24,722 nt of DNA from CAZBZG01 sp964496245 (lineage in GTDB: Bacteria; Planctomycetota; SZUA-567). This document shows positions 1 through 8,309 of this stretch, piece after piece. The first letter of the stretch is position 1. Each line of letters opens with the position of its first letter. The position numbers were made by a program, and so were the translations under genes. Location of the stretch: NCBI GenBank assembly GCA_964496245.1, contig CAZBZG010000027.1, positions 1 to 24,722 on the forward strand, given 5' to 3'. The notes beneath the pieces are model-generated. The model searched no databases. It worked only from the letters and a program-made list of their open reading frames with translations, and was not told where the DNA came from.

Positions 1-2430
1 GATCCCCGGCCGGCAGGTGAAGAAGCGCCGCGCCAGCGGGTTCAGCCGCTCGAACTGCCCCGCGAGCAGGGCGGGCGGGCCTACGAGCGAGCGATGCCCT
101 GCGAGCAGCTCCGCCCCGAGCAGGCTCCAGCGCGCCAGGCCCACCCACCAGGACGGCCAGCCGTGCGCGAACCGGAGCCGGGGGGAGACGAATCCCTGGC
201 CGTAGCGACCGACACGGCAGACGCCTTCGACTCGCACCCGCTGATGCGGCGGGGAGACGAGCCGGCTGGCCACCATGAGGCCTGCGAGAAACGGTACGCC
301 CGCGATCGACGACAGCCCGAGCGCGATGTCGATGCCGCGCTTGACCGTGCGCGTGATCTCCGAACTCGACGGGCGCGCTGGATCCAGAATGGGGATGTAG
401 CTCGTGAGCCGGGGGGCGGTCTGGGCCAGGAGCAGCTCGAGTTCGCCGGGAACAAGATGCACGGGCAGCCGCCGCTCGTCCGCCAGGCCGATGGTCTCGA
501 GCATCCCCTCCCGCGAGAGGCTTCCCGTGTCCACGAGCAGCCCGTCCGGACGGATGCGCATGAGGGCGCTGCGGACTTCGGGGGCCGGCGTCACACGCGG
601 ATCGCCCTCCTCGGCCGCATGTGCGGGCACGAAGCGGGCGGGCGGATCGAAGGCGCGCGCCGCCCGGTCGAGCCAGGCCGGCTCGAGGGGCGCGTTGCTG
701 ACGAGCATGAGGTCGGGCGGCTCCTCCGGCGTGTCCACGGCCGCCCGACGGAACCAGATGGCGGCGAGCCGCCAGCCGCCGAGCAGTGCGCAGTTCAGGA
801 GGAACCCGATCAGCAGCACGGAGCTCGGCACCGAGATCAGGCGCGCCGGGCCGCCCGCCTCCATGGGCTGGAGCACGGACGCCCGCCGCACGTAGATGAC
901 CAGGAGCAGAATCAACGTTGCGTAGAAAATGCCCTTGATCAACGTGAGGAAGTACTCGGGGTCGATCTCCTCGGTTCGCGTCTCGTTGATTCGAAAGAAG
1001 TAGAAGACCCCGAGCGGGATCAGCATGACCAGGGGCACGGCCAGCCGGATCACGAAGGGCGCACTCTGGTCGACGAGGAGGTCGAGACCCGGTACGGAGA
1101 TGTCGAAGTACGGAAAGAGCGCCATGTAGCTGTCGAGGGCTTCCTGGGGCGGCGCGCCCAGATACCGCAGATAGTAGGCCAGCACGAAACCGGCTGTGAA
1201 GAGGAAGCTGTCGAGCACGAGGCGCCAGAGCCGGCGCTGGAGGCTGACCGGGTCGAGCGCGTGCGCCCGCTCCCACAGCGCGTCGTCCCGGCCCGAGGCA
1301 TACCGCAGGAGTCCCACCACCACCGCGGTCTGCATGAGCACGAACGCATTGGGCACGGCCACGAACGGGACCTTGAGCAGCCGGCCGCGGAAGAAGAAGC
1401 CGGCCGCGGCCACGGCGTAGAAGAGGAGTTGGCCGATCATGCAGGCCGCGTAGAACGATTGCCAGCCGGTCCCGGGCGCCACCGCCCGGGCCAGGGTCCA
1501 GTTGGCCAGGAACAGGGCGAGCAGGCAGAAGGGGCCCACCAGCCGCAGGACCTTGTGGCTGTAGTACTGGAAGCTGATGGGACCGAGCACGCCCGCGCCC
1601 ATGCGGCGGAAGTGGAAGAGCATCTGGAAGTTCCCCGACAAGGTCCGCGCCTTGCGGGCGAACTCCCGCTGCCAGCTCTCGTAGGCCACGTCCCAGGCGC
1701 GGGCGCCCCGCTCCATGATCACGCGAAAGCCGCGCTTGACGATCTGGAACGGGAGCACCACGTCGTCGAGGATGGTTTCGCCCGGCAGGGGCCGGTAGAG
1801 CTCCTTGCGCAGGGCGAAGATGGCGCCCGTGCCGCCCACTGTGGAGTGGATGTTCGACTCCTTGGCCCGGATCCACTTCTCGTACCGCCAGTAAGCGTTC
1901 ATGCTGAGCGCGATGCCCGCCGCCGCGGGCGTCTCGAGCACCAGCTCGCCGCTGACCCCGCCCACGGCCGGATCGGCGAAGTTGGCGACGAGTTTGCGGA
2001 GCACGTCCCGTTCGAGGCGCTGGCGGGCGTCGGCCAGGACCACGATCTCGCCCGCGAGATCGGGCACGATGTCGTTGAGAACCGAGGCCTTGCCCCGCCG
2101 GACGGGAAATTCCCGGAGTTCGACCCCCTGGTTCTGGTAGGCGCGCGCGATCTCCGCCGTGCGGTCGTGCGAGCCGTCGGAGGCGATCACGATCTCCAGC
2201 AGGCCTTTGGGGTAGTCGAGCGCGAGCAGGTTCTCGATCTTGCACGCGAGTACGTCCTCCTCGTCGTGCGCGACCACCAGCACACTCACCGACGGCGTGA
2301 TCGCCTCGCGCCGCACGGGCGTGTACATGAGCCGCTCGCAGACGAAGAGGAGCGCGGGGTACCCGAACCACGTGTAGACCAGCACCCCCAGCGCGATCCA
2401 GAAGAGCGTTTCAATGGTGGCGAGGTCCAT
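1..2430 (-). CDS. GT2 glycosyltransferase fused to a degenerate polyprenyl glycosylphosphotransferase module (partial, 3' end missing)
   Basis: 810 codons are read from ATG at 2430 and the frame leaves the window still open. Residues 1-30 form a membrane helix. Residues 45-275 are a processive-type GT2 domain, with SDGS at 84-87, ADA (DxD variant) at 133-135, GGTGAIF at 199-205, an LDD acid motif at 221-223 and an R-rich acceptor region near 255-262. More membrane helices follow to about 375. Residues 400-560 look like the multi-helix N-terminus of bacterial sugar transferases (DSFLFTAGFVLAYYLRY). Residues 572-682 resemble their CoA-binding-like domain. From 696, VKRGIDIALGLSS, RVGRYGQGF and SLVGPP mark the transferase domain itself. 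The catalytic Asp-Glu expected just before SLVGP is absent. It probably extends an undecaprenyl-linked exopolysaccharide, which is inference. It lies 148 bp downstream of an intact sugar transferase on the same strand. No clear ribosome binding site is visible, but no other ATG exists before the upstream stop. Confidence 0.85.
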   Translation of the reverse strand, partial: MDLATIETLFWIALGVLVYTWFGYPALLFVCERLMYTPVRREAITPSVSVLVVAHDEEDVLACKIENLLALDYPKGLLEIVIASDGSHDRTAEIARAYQNQGVELREFPVRRGKASVLNDIVPDLAGEIVVLADARQRLERDVLRKLVANFADPAVGGVSGELVLETPAAAGIALSMNAYWRYEKWIRAKESNIHSTVGGTGAIFALRKELYRPLPGETILDDVVLPFQIVKRGFRVIMERGARAWDVAYESWQREFARKARTLSGNFQMLFHFRRMGAGVLGPISFQYYSHKVLRLVGPFCLLALFLANWTLARAVAPGTGWQSFYAACMIGQLLFYAVAAAGFFFRGRLLKVPFVAVPNAFVLMQTAVVVGLLRYASGRDDALWERAHALDPVSLQRRLWRLVLDSFLFTAGFVLAYYLRYLGAPPQEALDSYMALFPYFDISVPGLDLLVDQSAPFVIRLAVPLVMLIPLGVFYFFRINETRTEEIDPEYFLTLIKGIFYATLILLLVIYVRRASVLQPMEAGGPARLISVPSSVLLIGFLLNCALLGGWRLAAIWFRRAAVDTPEEPPDLMLVSNAPLEPAWLDRAARAFDPPARFVPAHAAEEGDPRVTPAPEVRSALMRIRPDGLLVDTGSLSREGMLETIGLADERRLPVHLVPGELELLLAQTAPRLTSYIPILDPARPSSSEITRTVKRGIDIALGLSSIAGVPFLAGLMVASRLVSPPHQRVRVEGVCRVGRYGQGFVSPRLRFAHGWPSWWVGLARWSLLGAELLAGHRSLVGPPALLAGQFERLNPLARRFFTCRPGI

Positions 2431-2495
2431 AAGCGGTTCCGGTTGCTGCGGTCTCGGTGCCGCCCCGGATCGGGCGCGACATCAGGGGACAAAAA

Positions 2496-2550
2496 TACAG
2501 GAGGACCAGGATGTTCTCTTTTTCATCCTGTCCATCCTGTGATCCTGTCC
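2496..2550. repeat. 9-bp periodic ATCCTGTCC repeat with inverted half
   Basis: In the gap between the two polysaccharide genes, three consecutive 9-bp units of the type catcctgtc occur at 2524-2550. They face an inverted copy (ggaccaggatg, 2503-2513) across a T-rich loop, so the transcript can fold into an imperfect hairpin. From memory, strings of this type recur between genes in planctomycete and other PVC genomes; no search was run. On the minus strand the repeat lies after the sugar transferase gene and before the GT2 fusion, where it could weaken read-through. Confidence 0.6.
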
Positions 2551-2578
2551 AATCCGGAGCGTCGTCTGTCGTCCTGGT

Positions 2579-4036
2579 TCACGTGTTCTCCGCCTGGCGC
2601 GTGCCGCCGGTGCCTTCCATGCTGAGCACCACGCCGACCGTGTCGAAGAGGATCCGCAGGTCCAGCCAGATCGAGTAATTGCGCACGTAGTACAGGTTGA
2701 GCAGGCTCTTCTCGTGGAACCCGATCTCGTCCCGCCCGGAGATCTGGGCGAGTCCGGTCATGCCCGGGCGCACCGTGAGGCTCAGGCGCTCCCACTCCTG
2801 GAAGTGTTCGGCCACGTAGGGAATCACGGCGCGCGGTCCCACCAGGCTCATCTCGCCCTTGAGCACGTTCCAGAGCTGGGGCAGCTCGTCGATGCTCGTG
2901 CGGCGCAGAAATTGGCCCACCCGGGTGATGCGCGGGTCTCCGCTCTCGGTGAGGGGCCCCCCGCGCACGGCGGCGTCGATCACCATGGTGCGAAGCTTGT
3001 ACACGCGGAAACGCCGGCCCATGAGACCGGCGCGCTCCTGGCTGAAGACCGGCCACCCTTTGGATTCGACCACGATGGCGATGCAGGCCGGCAGCAGAAA
3101 GAAGGGAACGGCCACCGCCAGGGCGGTGGCGCTCACGGTCACGTCGATCAGGCGCTTGACGACCTGGTTCCACCCCGTGATGCCGGCGGTCCGGAAACGG
3201 CAGAGCAGGGCCGCTCCCTGCAGGCGGGTGCGCGTGGCCGCGAGCAGGGCTTCGTAGACCCCCAGGACCAGCCGGGGCCGCACCCCGTTGGCGTAGCAGG
3301 TCTCGATCGTGGCGAAGAGCTCGTCGCGGGGGAAGTCCGACGCCACCAGGAACGCCTCGTCCGGCGCTTGTTCAGCGAGAACGTCGGCCGCGCGGCTCCG
3401 CGGCCCGCGGCAGGGCGTCACGGCTTCGGCCCTGGCGTCCATCCGGTCGGCCAGGAAGCCGATCAGCCGATAGGGCGGGCGCTCGCTGCGGCTCAGGCGC
3501 CGCAGGTCCGAGGCGTCCATGTTGCCGACGATCAGGGCCCGGCGCGGCCGCGCGGAGAGCCCGATGAAGCGGCGTTCGCACTCGTTGGCCAAGAGACGCC
3601 ATCCCCAGAGCAGGAGCGGGGCCAGCACCAGCACGATCACGAGCGCGCGGGTGGGAAAGCCCCAGACGAGTTGCTGGGCCTCGTCCGGGGCGGTCGCGCC
3701 CTGCTCGAAGGCCTCGAGCGCCTGCAGCCGGTCGCGAATGCCCCAGATCACGACGAGCAAGAGGACGAGCGCGCCGGTCACGCCCGAGAGGATCCCGTCG
3801 ATGCCCTTGGCAAAGGCGTATTCGTCCCACGTGCGGTAGAGCCCGGCGAAGTGGAAGGCCACGGGCGGGAGCACCCAGGCGAAAAACGCGAGTTCGCGGT
3901 AGGTCTCCAGGCGCACCGGCGAGCCGAACGCCCCCAGGCCGGCGTAGGCGATCCAGAACGCGAGATTGAAGAGGGCCACGTCGCCCAGCGGCAGCAGGGT
4001 GTACCGGGTGATGTTGACGAGGCGCGTGTCTGTCAC
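2579..4036 (-). CDS. Polyprenyl glycosylphosphotransferase (initiating bacterial sugar transferase)
   Basis: A 485-residue membrane enzyme expected to move a sugar-1-phosphate from a nucleotide sugar onto undecaprenyl phosphate, the first step of exopolysaccharide assembly. Four hydrophobic helices lie at about 12-32, 48-66, 82-100 and 130-150. A CoA-binding-like domain spans about 165-280. The catalytic domain (about 292-475) shows KRLIDVT, FSQERAG, KLRTM at 347-351, SIDELPQLWN with catalytic D383/E384, and SLVGPR near 397-402. The frame can be extended to ATG at 4165. I chose GTG at 4036 because an AGGTGGAG-type ribosome site sits just upstream and the extension would translate an intergenic palindrome. 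It is followed 148 bp later by the GT2 fusion, so both probably serve one surface polysaccharide. Its intact DE motif contrasts with the degenerate copy in the neighbour. Confidence 0.9.
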   Translation of the reverse strand: MTDTRLVNITRYTLLPLGDVALFNLAFWIAYAGLGAFGSPVRLETYRELAFFAWVLPPVAFHFAGLYRTWDEYAFAKGIDGILSGVTGALVLLLVVIWGIRDRLQALEAFEQGATAPDEAQQLVWGFPTRALVIVLVLAPLLLWGWRLLANECERRFIGLSARPRRALIVGNMDASDLRRLSRSERPPYRLIGFLADRMDARAEAVTPCRGPRSRAADVLAEQAPDEAFLVASDFPRDELFATIETCYANGVRPRLVLGVYEALLAATRTRLQGAALLCRFRTAGITGWNQVVKRLIDVTVSATALAVAVPFFLLPACIAIVVESKGWPVFSQERAGLMGRRFRVYKLRTMVIDAAVRGGPLTESGDPRITRVGQFLRRTSIDELPQLWNVLKGEMSLVGPRAVIPYVAEHFQEWERLSLTVRPGMTGLAQISGRDEIGFHEKSLLNLYYVRNYSIWLDLRILFDTVGVVLSMEGTGGTRQAENT

Positions 4037-4098
4037 GCTGGGGTCTCCACCTCTTCGAGATTGGCGCGCCCGTCCCTGACGCCAAGAGCTGTCGGGTG

Positions 4099-4211
4099 CC
4101 ATGCCCACCCCCAGGTGGGCATGGGGGCGCTTCTCCTTGTCGGATCGCGATGGCTCACGGAGCAATGCCTCCTAGGAGGCGGCATGCCCAGCTGGGGGTG
4201 GCATGCCACCC
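4099..4211. repeat. Cluster of REP-like palindromes
   Basis: The 233-bp gap 4037-4269 contains no supportable gene but holds three strong palindromes. The first has 11-bp perfect arms CCATGCCCACC / GGTGGGCATGG at 4099-4124 with a 4-nt loop. The second is GCCTCCTAGGAGGC at 4167-4180, a perfect 14-bp palindrome. The third is GGGTGGCATGCCACCC at 4196-4211, a perfect 16-bp palindrome. The first shares its core with two palindromes near 8488 and 8575, so it belongs to a dispersed family. The cluster lies between the end of the deacetylase gene and the start of the sugar transferase gene, both on the minus strand, where the hairpins may help end or stabilise the upstream mRNA. Confidence 0.7.
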
Positions 4212-4269
4212 TGCATCGTCGATTGCGACAACGACAACGAGACGTTTCCCCTTCGGACCCGTATGCCGC

Positions 4270-5058
4270 CTACACGCGCGCCCACACGCGGTGCACTGCG
4301 TGATAGAGCCGGTCGCCCAGGATCCGCTGGAGCGCGCGCAGCCATCCCGCGTTTCGGTTCAATCGGCCGGCTTCGCCGAACGGGTCGGCCAAGAGGCGCC
4401 TCACCGTCTGCGTGCCCCGTTCCCCCGCGCGCACCGCCACCCGCGGAACGAGCGTCCCCTCCTGCCAGAGCCCCGGCGTGGACGTGAAGACGCGGGTGTA
4501 CCCCGCCTGCTTGGCCGTCTCGATCACGTGGTCGTTGTACCGGCCGCCCGGCAGGCTGAGGAAGTGTACGGCGTGGCCGCTACCGTCCTCGAGCTGTTTC
4601 TTGGATCCCATGAGTTCCTCGCGCAGTTTTCCTCCGCGGAGCGTGGTCAGGAACCGGTGCGTGTGGCCGTGGGACCCCAGCGGACAGCCGAAGTCCGCGA
4701 GCTCGCGCACGTCCCGCCAGAGCATCATCCCGGGCTGGGCCACCTGGCCCGTGCTGATGAAGAAGATCGCCTTGAGGCGCCGCTCGGCGAGCGCGGGCGC
4801 GGCCACCTCCAGGTGCTGCTTCCATGCGTCGTCGAAGGTGAGGCAGAGCCCGTGACCCGATGGCGTGCCGCCCGTGCCGCCGGCATCCGCAGGCGGGAGC
4901 TTGGGGCTGAACTCGCGCGCCTTCTGGATGGCGGCGAGCTGCTGTTGCCAGTCGTCCCACGCCACCGCGTAGAGGCGGTCCTGCGGATCGAGCCCGGCGC
5001 CGCGCTCCCGCGGGGCCAGGATCGCATGATACATGAGGCAGAGCGTGGACTGGCTCAT
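4270..5058 (-). CDS. Polysaccharide deacetylase (NodB-homology, carbohydrate esterase 4-like)
   Basis: 262 residues with no obvious signal peptide. The metal-site motifs of the NodB family are visible: TFDD at 74-77, where D76 and D77 supply the base and a metal ligand, and SHGHTH at 129-134, giving H130-x3-H134. LPGGRYN at 169-175 matches the following arginine-containing motif. The family removes N- or O-acyl groups from polysaccharides such as peptidoglycan or exopolysaccharide; the substrate here is unknown. The start is ATG at 5058, whose last two bases are the first two of the topo VI A stop codon (ATGA), so it is translationally coupled to that gene. A much longer frame reaches 5520 but runs antiparallel to nothing new: it is out of frame inside topo VI A and has the Arg/Pro-rich composition of a shadow. 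Coupling to a DNA topoisomerase is unexpected; a shared operon by convenience is equally possible. Confidence 0.88.
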   Translation of the reverse strand: MSQSTLCLMYHAILAPRERGAGLDPQDRLYAVAWDDWQQQLAAIQKAREFSPKLPPADAGGTGGTPSGHGLCLTFDDAWKQHLEVAAPALAERRLKAIFFISTGQVAQPGMMLWRDVRELADFGCPLGSHGHTHRFLTTLRGGKLREELMGSKKQLEDGSGHAVHFLSLPGGRYNDHVIETAKQAGYTRVFTSTPGLWQEGTLVPRVAVRAGERGTQTVRRLLADPFGEAGRLNRNAGWLRALQRILGDRLYHAVHRVWARV

Positions 5059-6278
5059 GGGAGCATGGCCTTCGGCTTCTTGAGCTTCTCGGGGAGATAG
5101 GTCTCGAGAACGTAGTTGAGGCCGCGTGCGGCAAACGCCTGCTGCTCCACGCGCACGCCCATGTGGATCATCTGCTGGAGAGCGGCCACCCATTCCTTGT
5201 GGTGCTGGATGAAGGGATCGTTCTTGATGGCGTCCTGGGCGCGCTTCTTGTCCTTCTCGCCCAAGGGATGCGTGGGCAGGTCGTAGTCCGTGATGTCCTT
5301 GGGCGTCACCCCGATCAGCCGGGCCTGAGGCACGCAGAAGAACTCGTTGACGTGGGCCGCGTTGCCGCTGCCGACCTTCATCGTCCGGTAGATGTTGCAG
5401 TACCCGTAGGGATCGCCGTCGGTGAAGACGTAGACCGGCAGGTTGCAGGCGTCCGAGAGCAGGCGCACGAAGCGCCGGTTGGCCCGGGTGGGCACCCCGC
5501 CCATGGCCACCAGCACGCACTGGGCCTCCCGCCAGTAGGCGTGGCTGTTCAGGCGTTCGAAGAGCGCGGCCGTCTCCACCGCCAGCACGAACTTGGCCTT
5601 GGTCTTGAACTTCAGGCCCTCGACGCGCGAGGGAATCGAGTAGCTCCCGCGGCCGAAGGCGCGACAGTCGATGTCGATGGGCCGGCCCGTGGAGGGGTCG
5701 ACGTCGGTTACGATGAGCTCGCCCGCCACGGATCCGTTCTGCTCGGCCGGGATGAACCCGAGCTGCTCGCGGTTGACGCTAGACATGGCTTCGATGTCGT
5801 CCATGATGGCGTCGGACTCGGACTGCTCGTTGAACGCCGCCGGTCCCCAACCCGCCCGGCCCTGGTCGCCGGCGCTCCGCTTGGAGCTGCCCTTGGAGGT
5901 ATAGTAGACCTCACGCTTGGAGGCGAAGTCATCGGTCTGGATGAGATACTTGGCGAACGCCATAAGCCGCACGCTCTGGGCGAAGGGTTTGACCGTCTGG
6001 TAGGAGAGCGTGCGCCGGGACTTCTTGTTTCCGAGCACGAAGTGTCCTTTGCGCGGAGCAAAGGTGACGTTGGAGAGGCTCCGGATGGGGATGACCAGAT
6101 TGGGTCGGCGGTTCTTCTGGATGTCCCCGTGCATGTGCTTGGCCATGTCCACGAGCCGCCGCAGCGCGGGCGACCGGGATAGTTCCGGTCCGCGGACGCC
6201 TTTCTTGGGCGTCTGCTGGCGCTTGGCCTTCTTGGCCGTCTTCTTCTTGCCGGTCTTGCGGGTCGTCTTCTTGGCCAT
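5055..6278 (-). CDS. top6A: DNA topoisomerase VI subunit A (Spo11-like)
   Basis: A 407-residue catalytic subunit of the type IIB topoisomerase, which cuts both DNA strands through a tyrosine phosphodiester. The winged-helix domain holds the catalytic tyrosine motif KREVYY; Y125 or Y126 is the nucleophile. The Toprim domain shows the acidic residue in AVETAA (E235) and DGDPYG at 287-292, which bind Mg2+. QSESDAIMDDIE (152-163) and GFIPAEQNGSVAGEL match the linking region of the archaeal enzyme. The first 27 residues are a Lys/Thr/Ala-rich basic tail. ATG at 6278 is preceded by GAGGA at a good distance. The frame opens earlier, at 6374, but the upstream part overlaps an intergenic repeat and has no ribosome site. 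The B subunit lies 200 bp upstream on the same strand, and the deacetylase overlaps its stop. Full length with all key residues suggests an active enzyme. Confidence 0.93.
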   Translation of the reverse strand: MAKKTTRKTGKKKTAKKAKRQQTPKKGVRGPELSRSPALRRLVDMAKHMHGDIQKNRRPNLVIPIRSLSNVTFAPRKGHFVLGNKKSRRTLSYQTVKPFAQSVRLMAFAKYLIQTDDFASKREVYYTSKGSSKRSAGDQGRAGWGPAAFNEQSESDAIMDDIEAMSSVNREQLGFIPAEQNGSVAGELIVTDVDPSTGRPIDIDCRAFGRGSYSIPSRVEGLKFKTKAKFVLAVETAALFERLNSHAYWREAQCVLVAMGGVPTRANRRFVRLLSDACNLPVYVFTDGDPYGYCNIYRTMKVGSGNAAHVNEFFCVPQARLIGVTPKDITDYDLPTHPLGEKDKKRAQDAIKNDPFIQHHKEWVAALQQMIHMGVRVEQQAFAARGLNYVLETYLPEKLKKPKAMLP

Positions 6279-6365
6279 GCAGAATCCTCGAGTTCGGTGC
6301 GCGGCGCGTGGCCCCTTTGGGACCAAAAGGCCCGGCCGACTCACACGCGATGTCTTGTCGCAAGC

Positions 6366-6456
6366 ACACCACAAAGGGCACGAAGCACACGAAGACCTTC
6401 AGGCTTCTGGGCGTTTCCCTCTTCGTGGTCTTCGTGGTCTTCGTGGTCTTCGTGGT
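6366..6456. repeat. 9-bp periodic CTTCGTGGT repeat, inverted pair
   Basis: Four perfect tandem copies of cttcgtggt occupy 6421-6456. An inverted, diverged copy of the same unit (caccacaaag, ggcacgaag, cacacgaag) lies at 6366-6395, separated by about 25 bp. The RNA can fold into one long stem. The element sits in the 200-bp gap between topo VI B and topo VI A, inside what otherwise looks like one operon. I recognise the ACCACGAAG-type unit from intergenic regions of planctomycete and related genomes, from memory only. It could tune the ratio of the two subunits. Confidence 0.7.
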
Positions 6457-6478
6457 GCATGAACCGTCCCTTTTGTCC

Positions 6479-8260
6479 TCACTCCTTCGCCCGCTCCAGC
6501 ATGTTGGTCAGCTTCTTGACGACCGCCTTCTCCTCGCGGTCGGAGAAGCCGATCAATTCCTGCAGGCCGATGCCGATGTGCGGGATGTAGGTTTCGATGT
6601 AGCTGCGCTTGCGTTCGGCTTCCATGCGGCGCCGGCGCTTGGAGAGGAAAAGCTTGAGCTTGCGGCCGCATTCCTGGAGCGCGCGGACCATCTGATCCTG
6701 GATCTCCGGGTACTCGGCGACCGCTTCCTTGGATTCCGAGGTGAAGGGCACCCAGACGCTCGCCATATGGAGCACGAGCGTCAGCGGCCCCACGGGCAGC
6801 CCGCCGCGGGGCTGCTGGAGACCGTAGGTGCGCCAGTTGACGTCGACCGCTGATGTGAACGCGCAGCAGCCGCCCTGCTGGTAGAGGAGCGGCACCCGGT
6901 TGGCCAGCCGCAGCAGGCGCGCAGGCGAGTCGCCGTCCATGTGCTCGCCGCCGTAGGCGAGCGCGGCCTCGATGATGAAGGGATTGCCCCGGTAGACCGC
7001 GGGCGGGCGCGTAGCGGAGGCGTAGAACTCGGCCGGCACCACCGATGCGAGCCCCTTCTGCAGCTGTTCCTCGCCGATGGGGGCTACGCAATTCGTGGGC
7101 GGGTTCATGATGCGCGTCTGCTCGATGCCGTCCATGAGGTGCTCGACCCCGCCGCGGCTGATCCGGTTGGGGTGCGCCCTGGGCGAGAGGCCGGCGTTTT
7201 CGCAGATCGTCTGGGCCACGCGCGCGGAGACGCGGGAGAACTCGCTCTGCAGGAACCCCGTCAGATTGCGGCTCTTGGTCCCTTTGAGCATGGCCTGCAT
7301 GAGGCCGAGCTCGATGCCGTAGGGGTGCGGCCGGATCTCCTTGGTCTGGGGCGGCAGCTCCTGGGTGGAACGCTCGTAGGTGACCGCGTCGTTGTCGGGC
7401 ATGTGGTACTCGATCTGCACGTGCGGGTTGGCGATCGCGGTCTGGCGGAGGTACTCGTCCACGGACTGGCGGCTGCGCTGGTACTTGCCCTTGAGTTCGA
7501 TCGCCACCTCGGTGCCGTGGGGCGCCTCCCACTCGATCTCTTCGTCCTTGATGATCTCGGGCCGGTTCTTCTTGGTGTCGATCTGGAGTTCGAAGTAATG
7601 GGTGGGCTTGCGCTTGGACGTGCGGCTCGTGATCTGCACGGGCTTGCCCGTGGTGAGCATGCCATACATGCCGGCTGCGCTGATGCCGATGCCCTGCTGC
7701 CCGCGGCTCATGCGCAGGCGATGGAACTTGGACCCATACAGCAGCTTGGCGAAGATGTTCGGGATCTGGCGCTTGACGATGCCCGGGCCGTTGTCCGCCA
7801 CCGAGATCTTGAACCGGTCGCCCCCCAGGTCCTTCACCTCGACCCGGACATCCGGCAGGATGCCGCTCTCCTCGCACGCGTCCAGGGCATTGTCCACCGC
7901 CTCCTTGATGGCCGTGAGCAGGGCCTTGCGCGGATTGTCGAATCCGAGCAGGTGCCGGTTCTTGCTGAAAAATTCGGAGATCGAGATCTCGCGCTGCTGG
8001 GCGGCCATGGTCTCGGCTGTCTCGTGGCGGATGGGCTTGGCACGGCGGGAGCGTCCGGCCTTGCCGGATGATGCGCTCGTCCGCCCCTTGTCCGTGTCGG
8101 CCGGCTCCTCCGATTCGTCTGCATCGGTCCGGCTGAGCAGCACGTTGAGGCTGGTCTGGACCCCGCTGCCCTTCTTGGGCCGGGTCTGCTTGCTCGCGGT
8201 GGAGTTCTTCCGGCGCTTGCGGCCGGTCGCCTTCTTCTTCGCTTTCTGCTTCTTGGCCAT
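6479..8260 (-). CDS. top6B: DNA topoisomerase VI subunit B (GHKL ATPase)
   Basis: The 593-residue ATPase subunit that clamps DNA and drives strand passage by subunit A. GHKL motifs are complete: KEAVDNALDA (catalytic base E120, Mg-binding N124), VADNGPGI at 154-161 (D156), and the G-rich lid GQQGIGISAAG at 187-197. An H2TH-like segment follows (FSRVSARVAQ through MNPPTNCVAPIGEEQL, about 341-400), then the transducer domain with switch-lysine candidate K511 in TSESKE. The length fits the archaeal family once an extra N-terminal region is allowed for: residues 1-85 are low-complexity, first Lys/Arg-rich, then Asp/Glu/Ser-rich. ATG at 8260 has GTGAGGA upstream and a clear promoter begins about 50 bp further. 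It leads the transcript topo VI B, topo VI A, deacetylase. Confidence 0.94.
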   Translation of the reverse strand: MAKKQKAKKKATGRKRRKNSTASKQTRPKKGSGVQTSLNVLLSRTDADESEEPADTDKGRTSASSGKAGRSRRAKPIRHETAETMAAQQREISISEFFSKNRHLLGFDNPRKALLTAIKEAVDNALDACEESGILPDVRVEVKDLGGDRFKISVADNGPGIVKRQIPNIFAKLLYGSKFHRLRMSRGQQGIGISAAGMYGMLTTGKPVQITSRTSKRKPTHYFELQIDTKKNRPEIIKDEEIEWEAPHGTEVAIELKGKYQRSRQSVDEYLRQTAIANPHVQIEYHMPDNDAVTYERSTQELPPQTKEIRPHPYGIELGLMQAMLKGTKSRNLTGFLQSEFSRVSARVAQTICENAGLSPRAHPNRISRGGVEHLMDGIEQTRIMNPPTNCVAPIGEEQLQKGLASVVPAEFYASATRPPAVYRGNPFIIEAALAYGGEHMDGDSPARLLRLANRVPLLYQQGGCCAFTSAVDVNWRTYGLQQPRGGLPVGPLTLVLHMASVWVPFTSESKEAVAEYPEIQDQMVRALQECGRKLKLFLSKRRRRMEAERKRSYIETYIPHIGIGLQELIGFSDREEKAVVKKLTNMLERAKE

Positions 8261-8309
8261 GGCGGTTCACATCCTCACCGTGGTTTCCGGTAAAAGTTGG
8301 CAAGCCATA

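Noticed and set aside
94..2625. 843-codon open frame on the plus strand
   Set aside because: It is antisense to the GT2 fusion, whose frame carries recognisable motifs and membrane helices. The translation is Arg/Glu/His/Pro-rich with no domain, as expected for the shadow of a GC-rich gene.
4037..4165. N-terminal extension of the sugar transferase to ATG 4165
   Set aside because: The extension would translate a palindrome of the dispersed family, has a charged non-membrane sequence and no ribosome site. GTG at 4036 has a good one.
2714..4303. 529-codon plus-strand frame opposite the sugar transferase
   Set aside because: Runs through the intergenic palindromes and is Ala/Gly/His/Glu-rich. 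The minus strand has the full set of transferase motifs.
6421..6456. Tandem 9-bp repeat as a possible CRISPR or VNTR-coded protein
   Set aside because: Units are adjacent with no spacers, far shorter than CRISPR repeats, and lie between genes.
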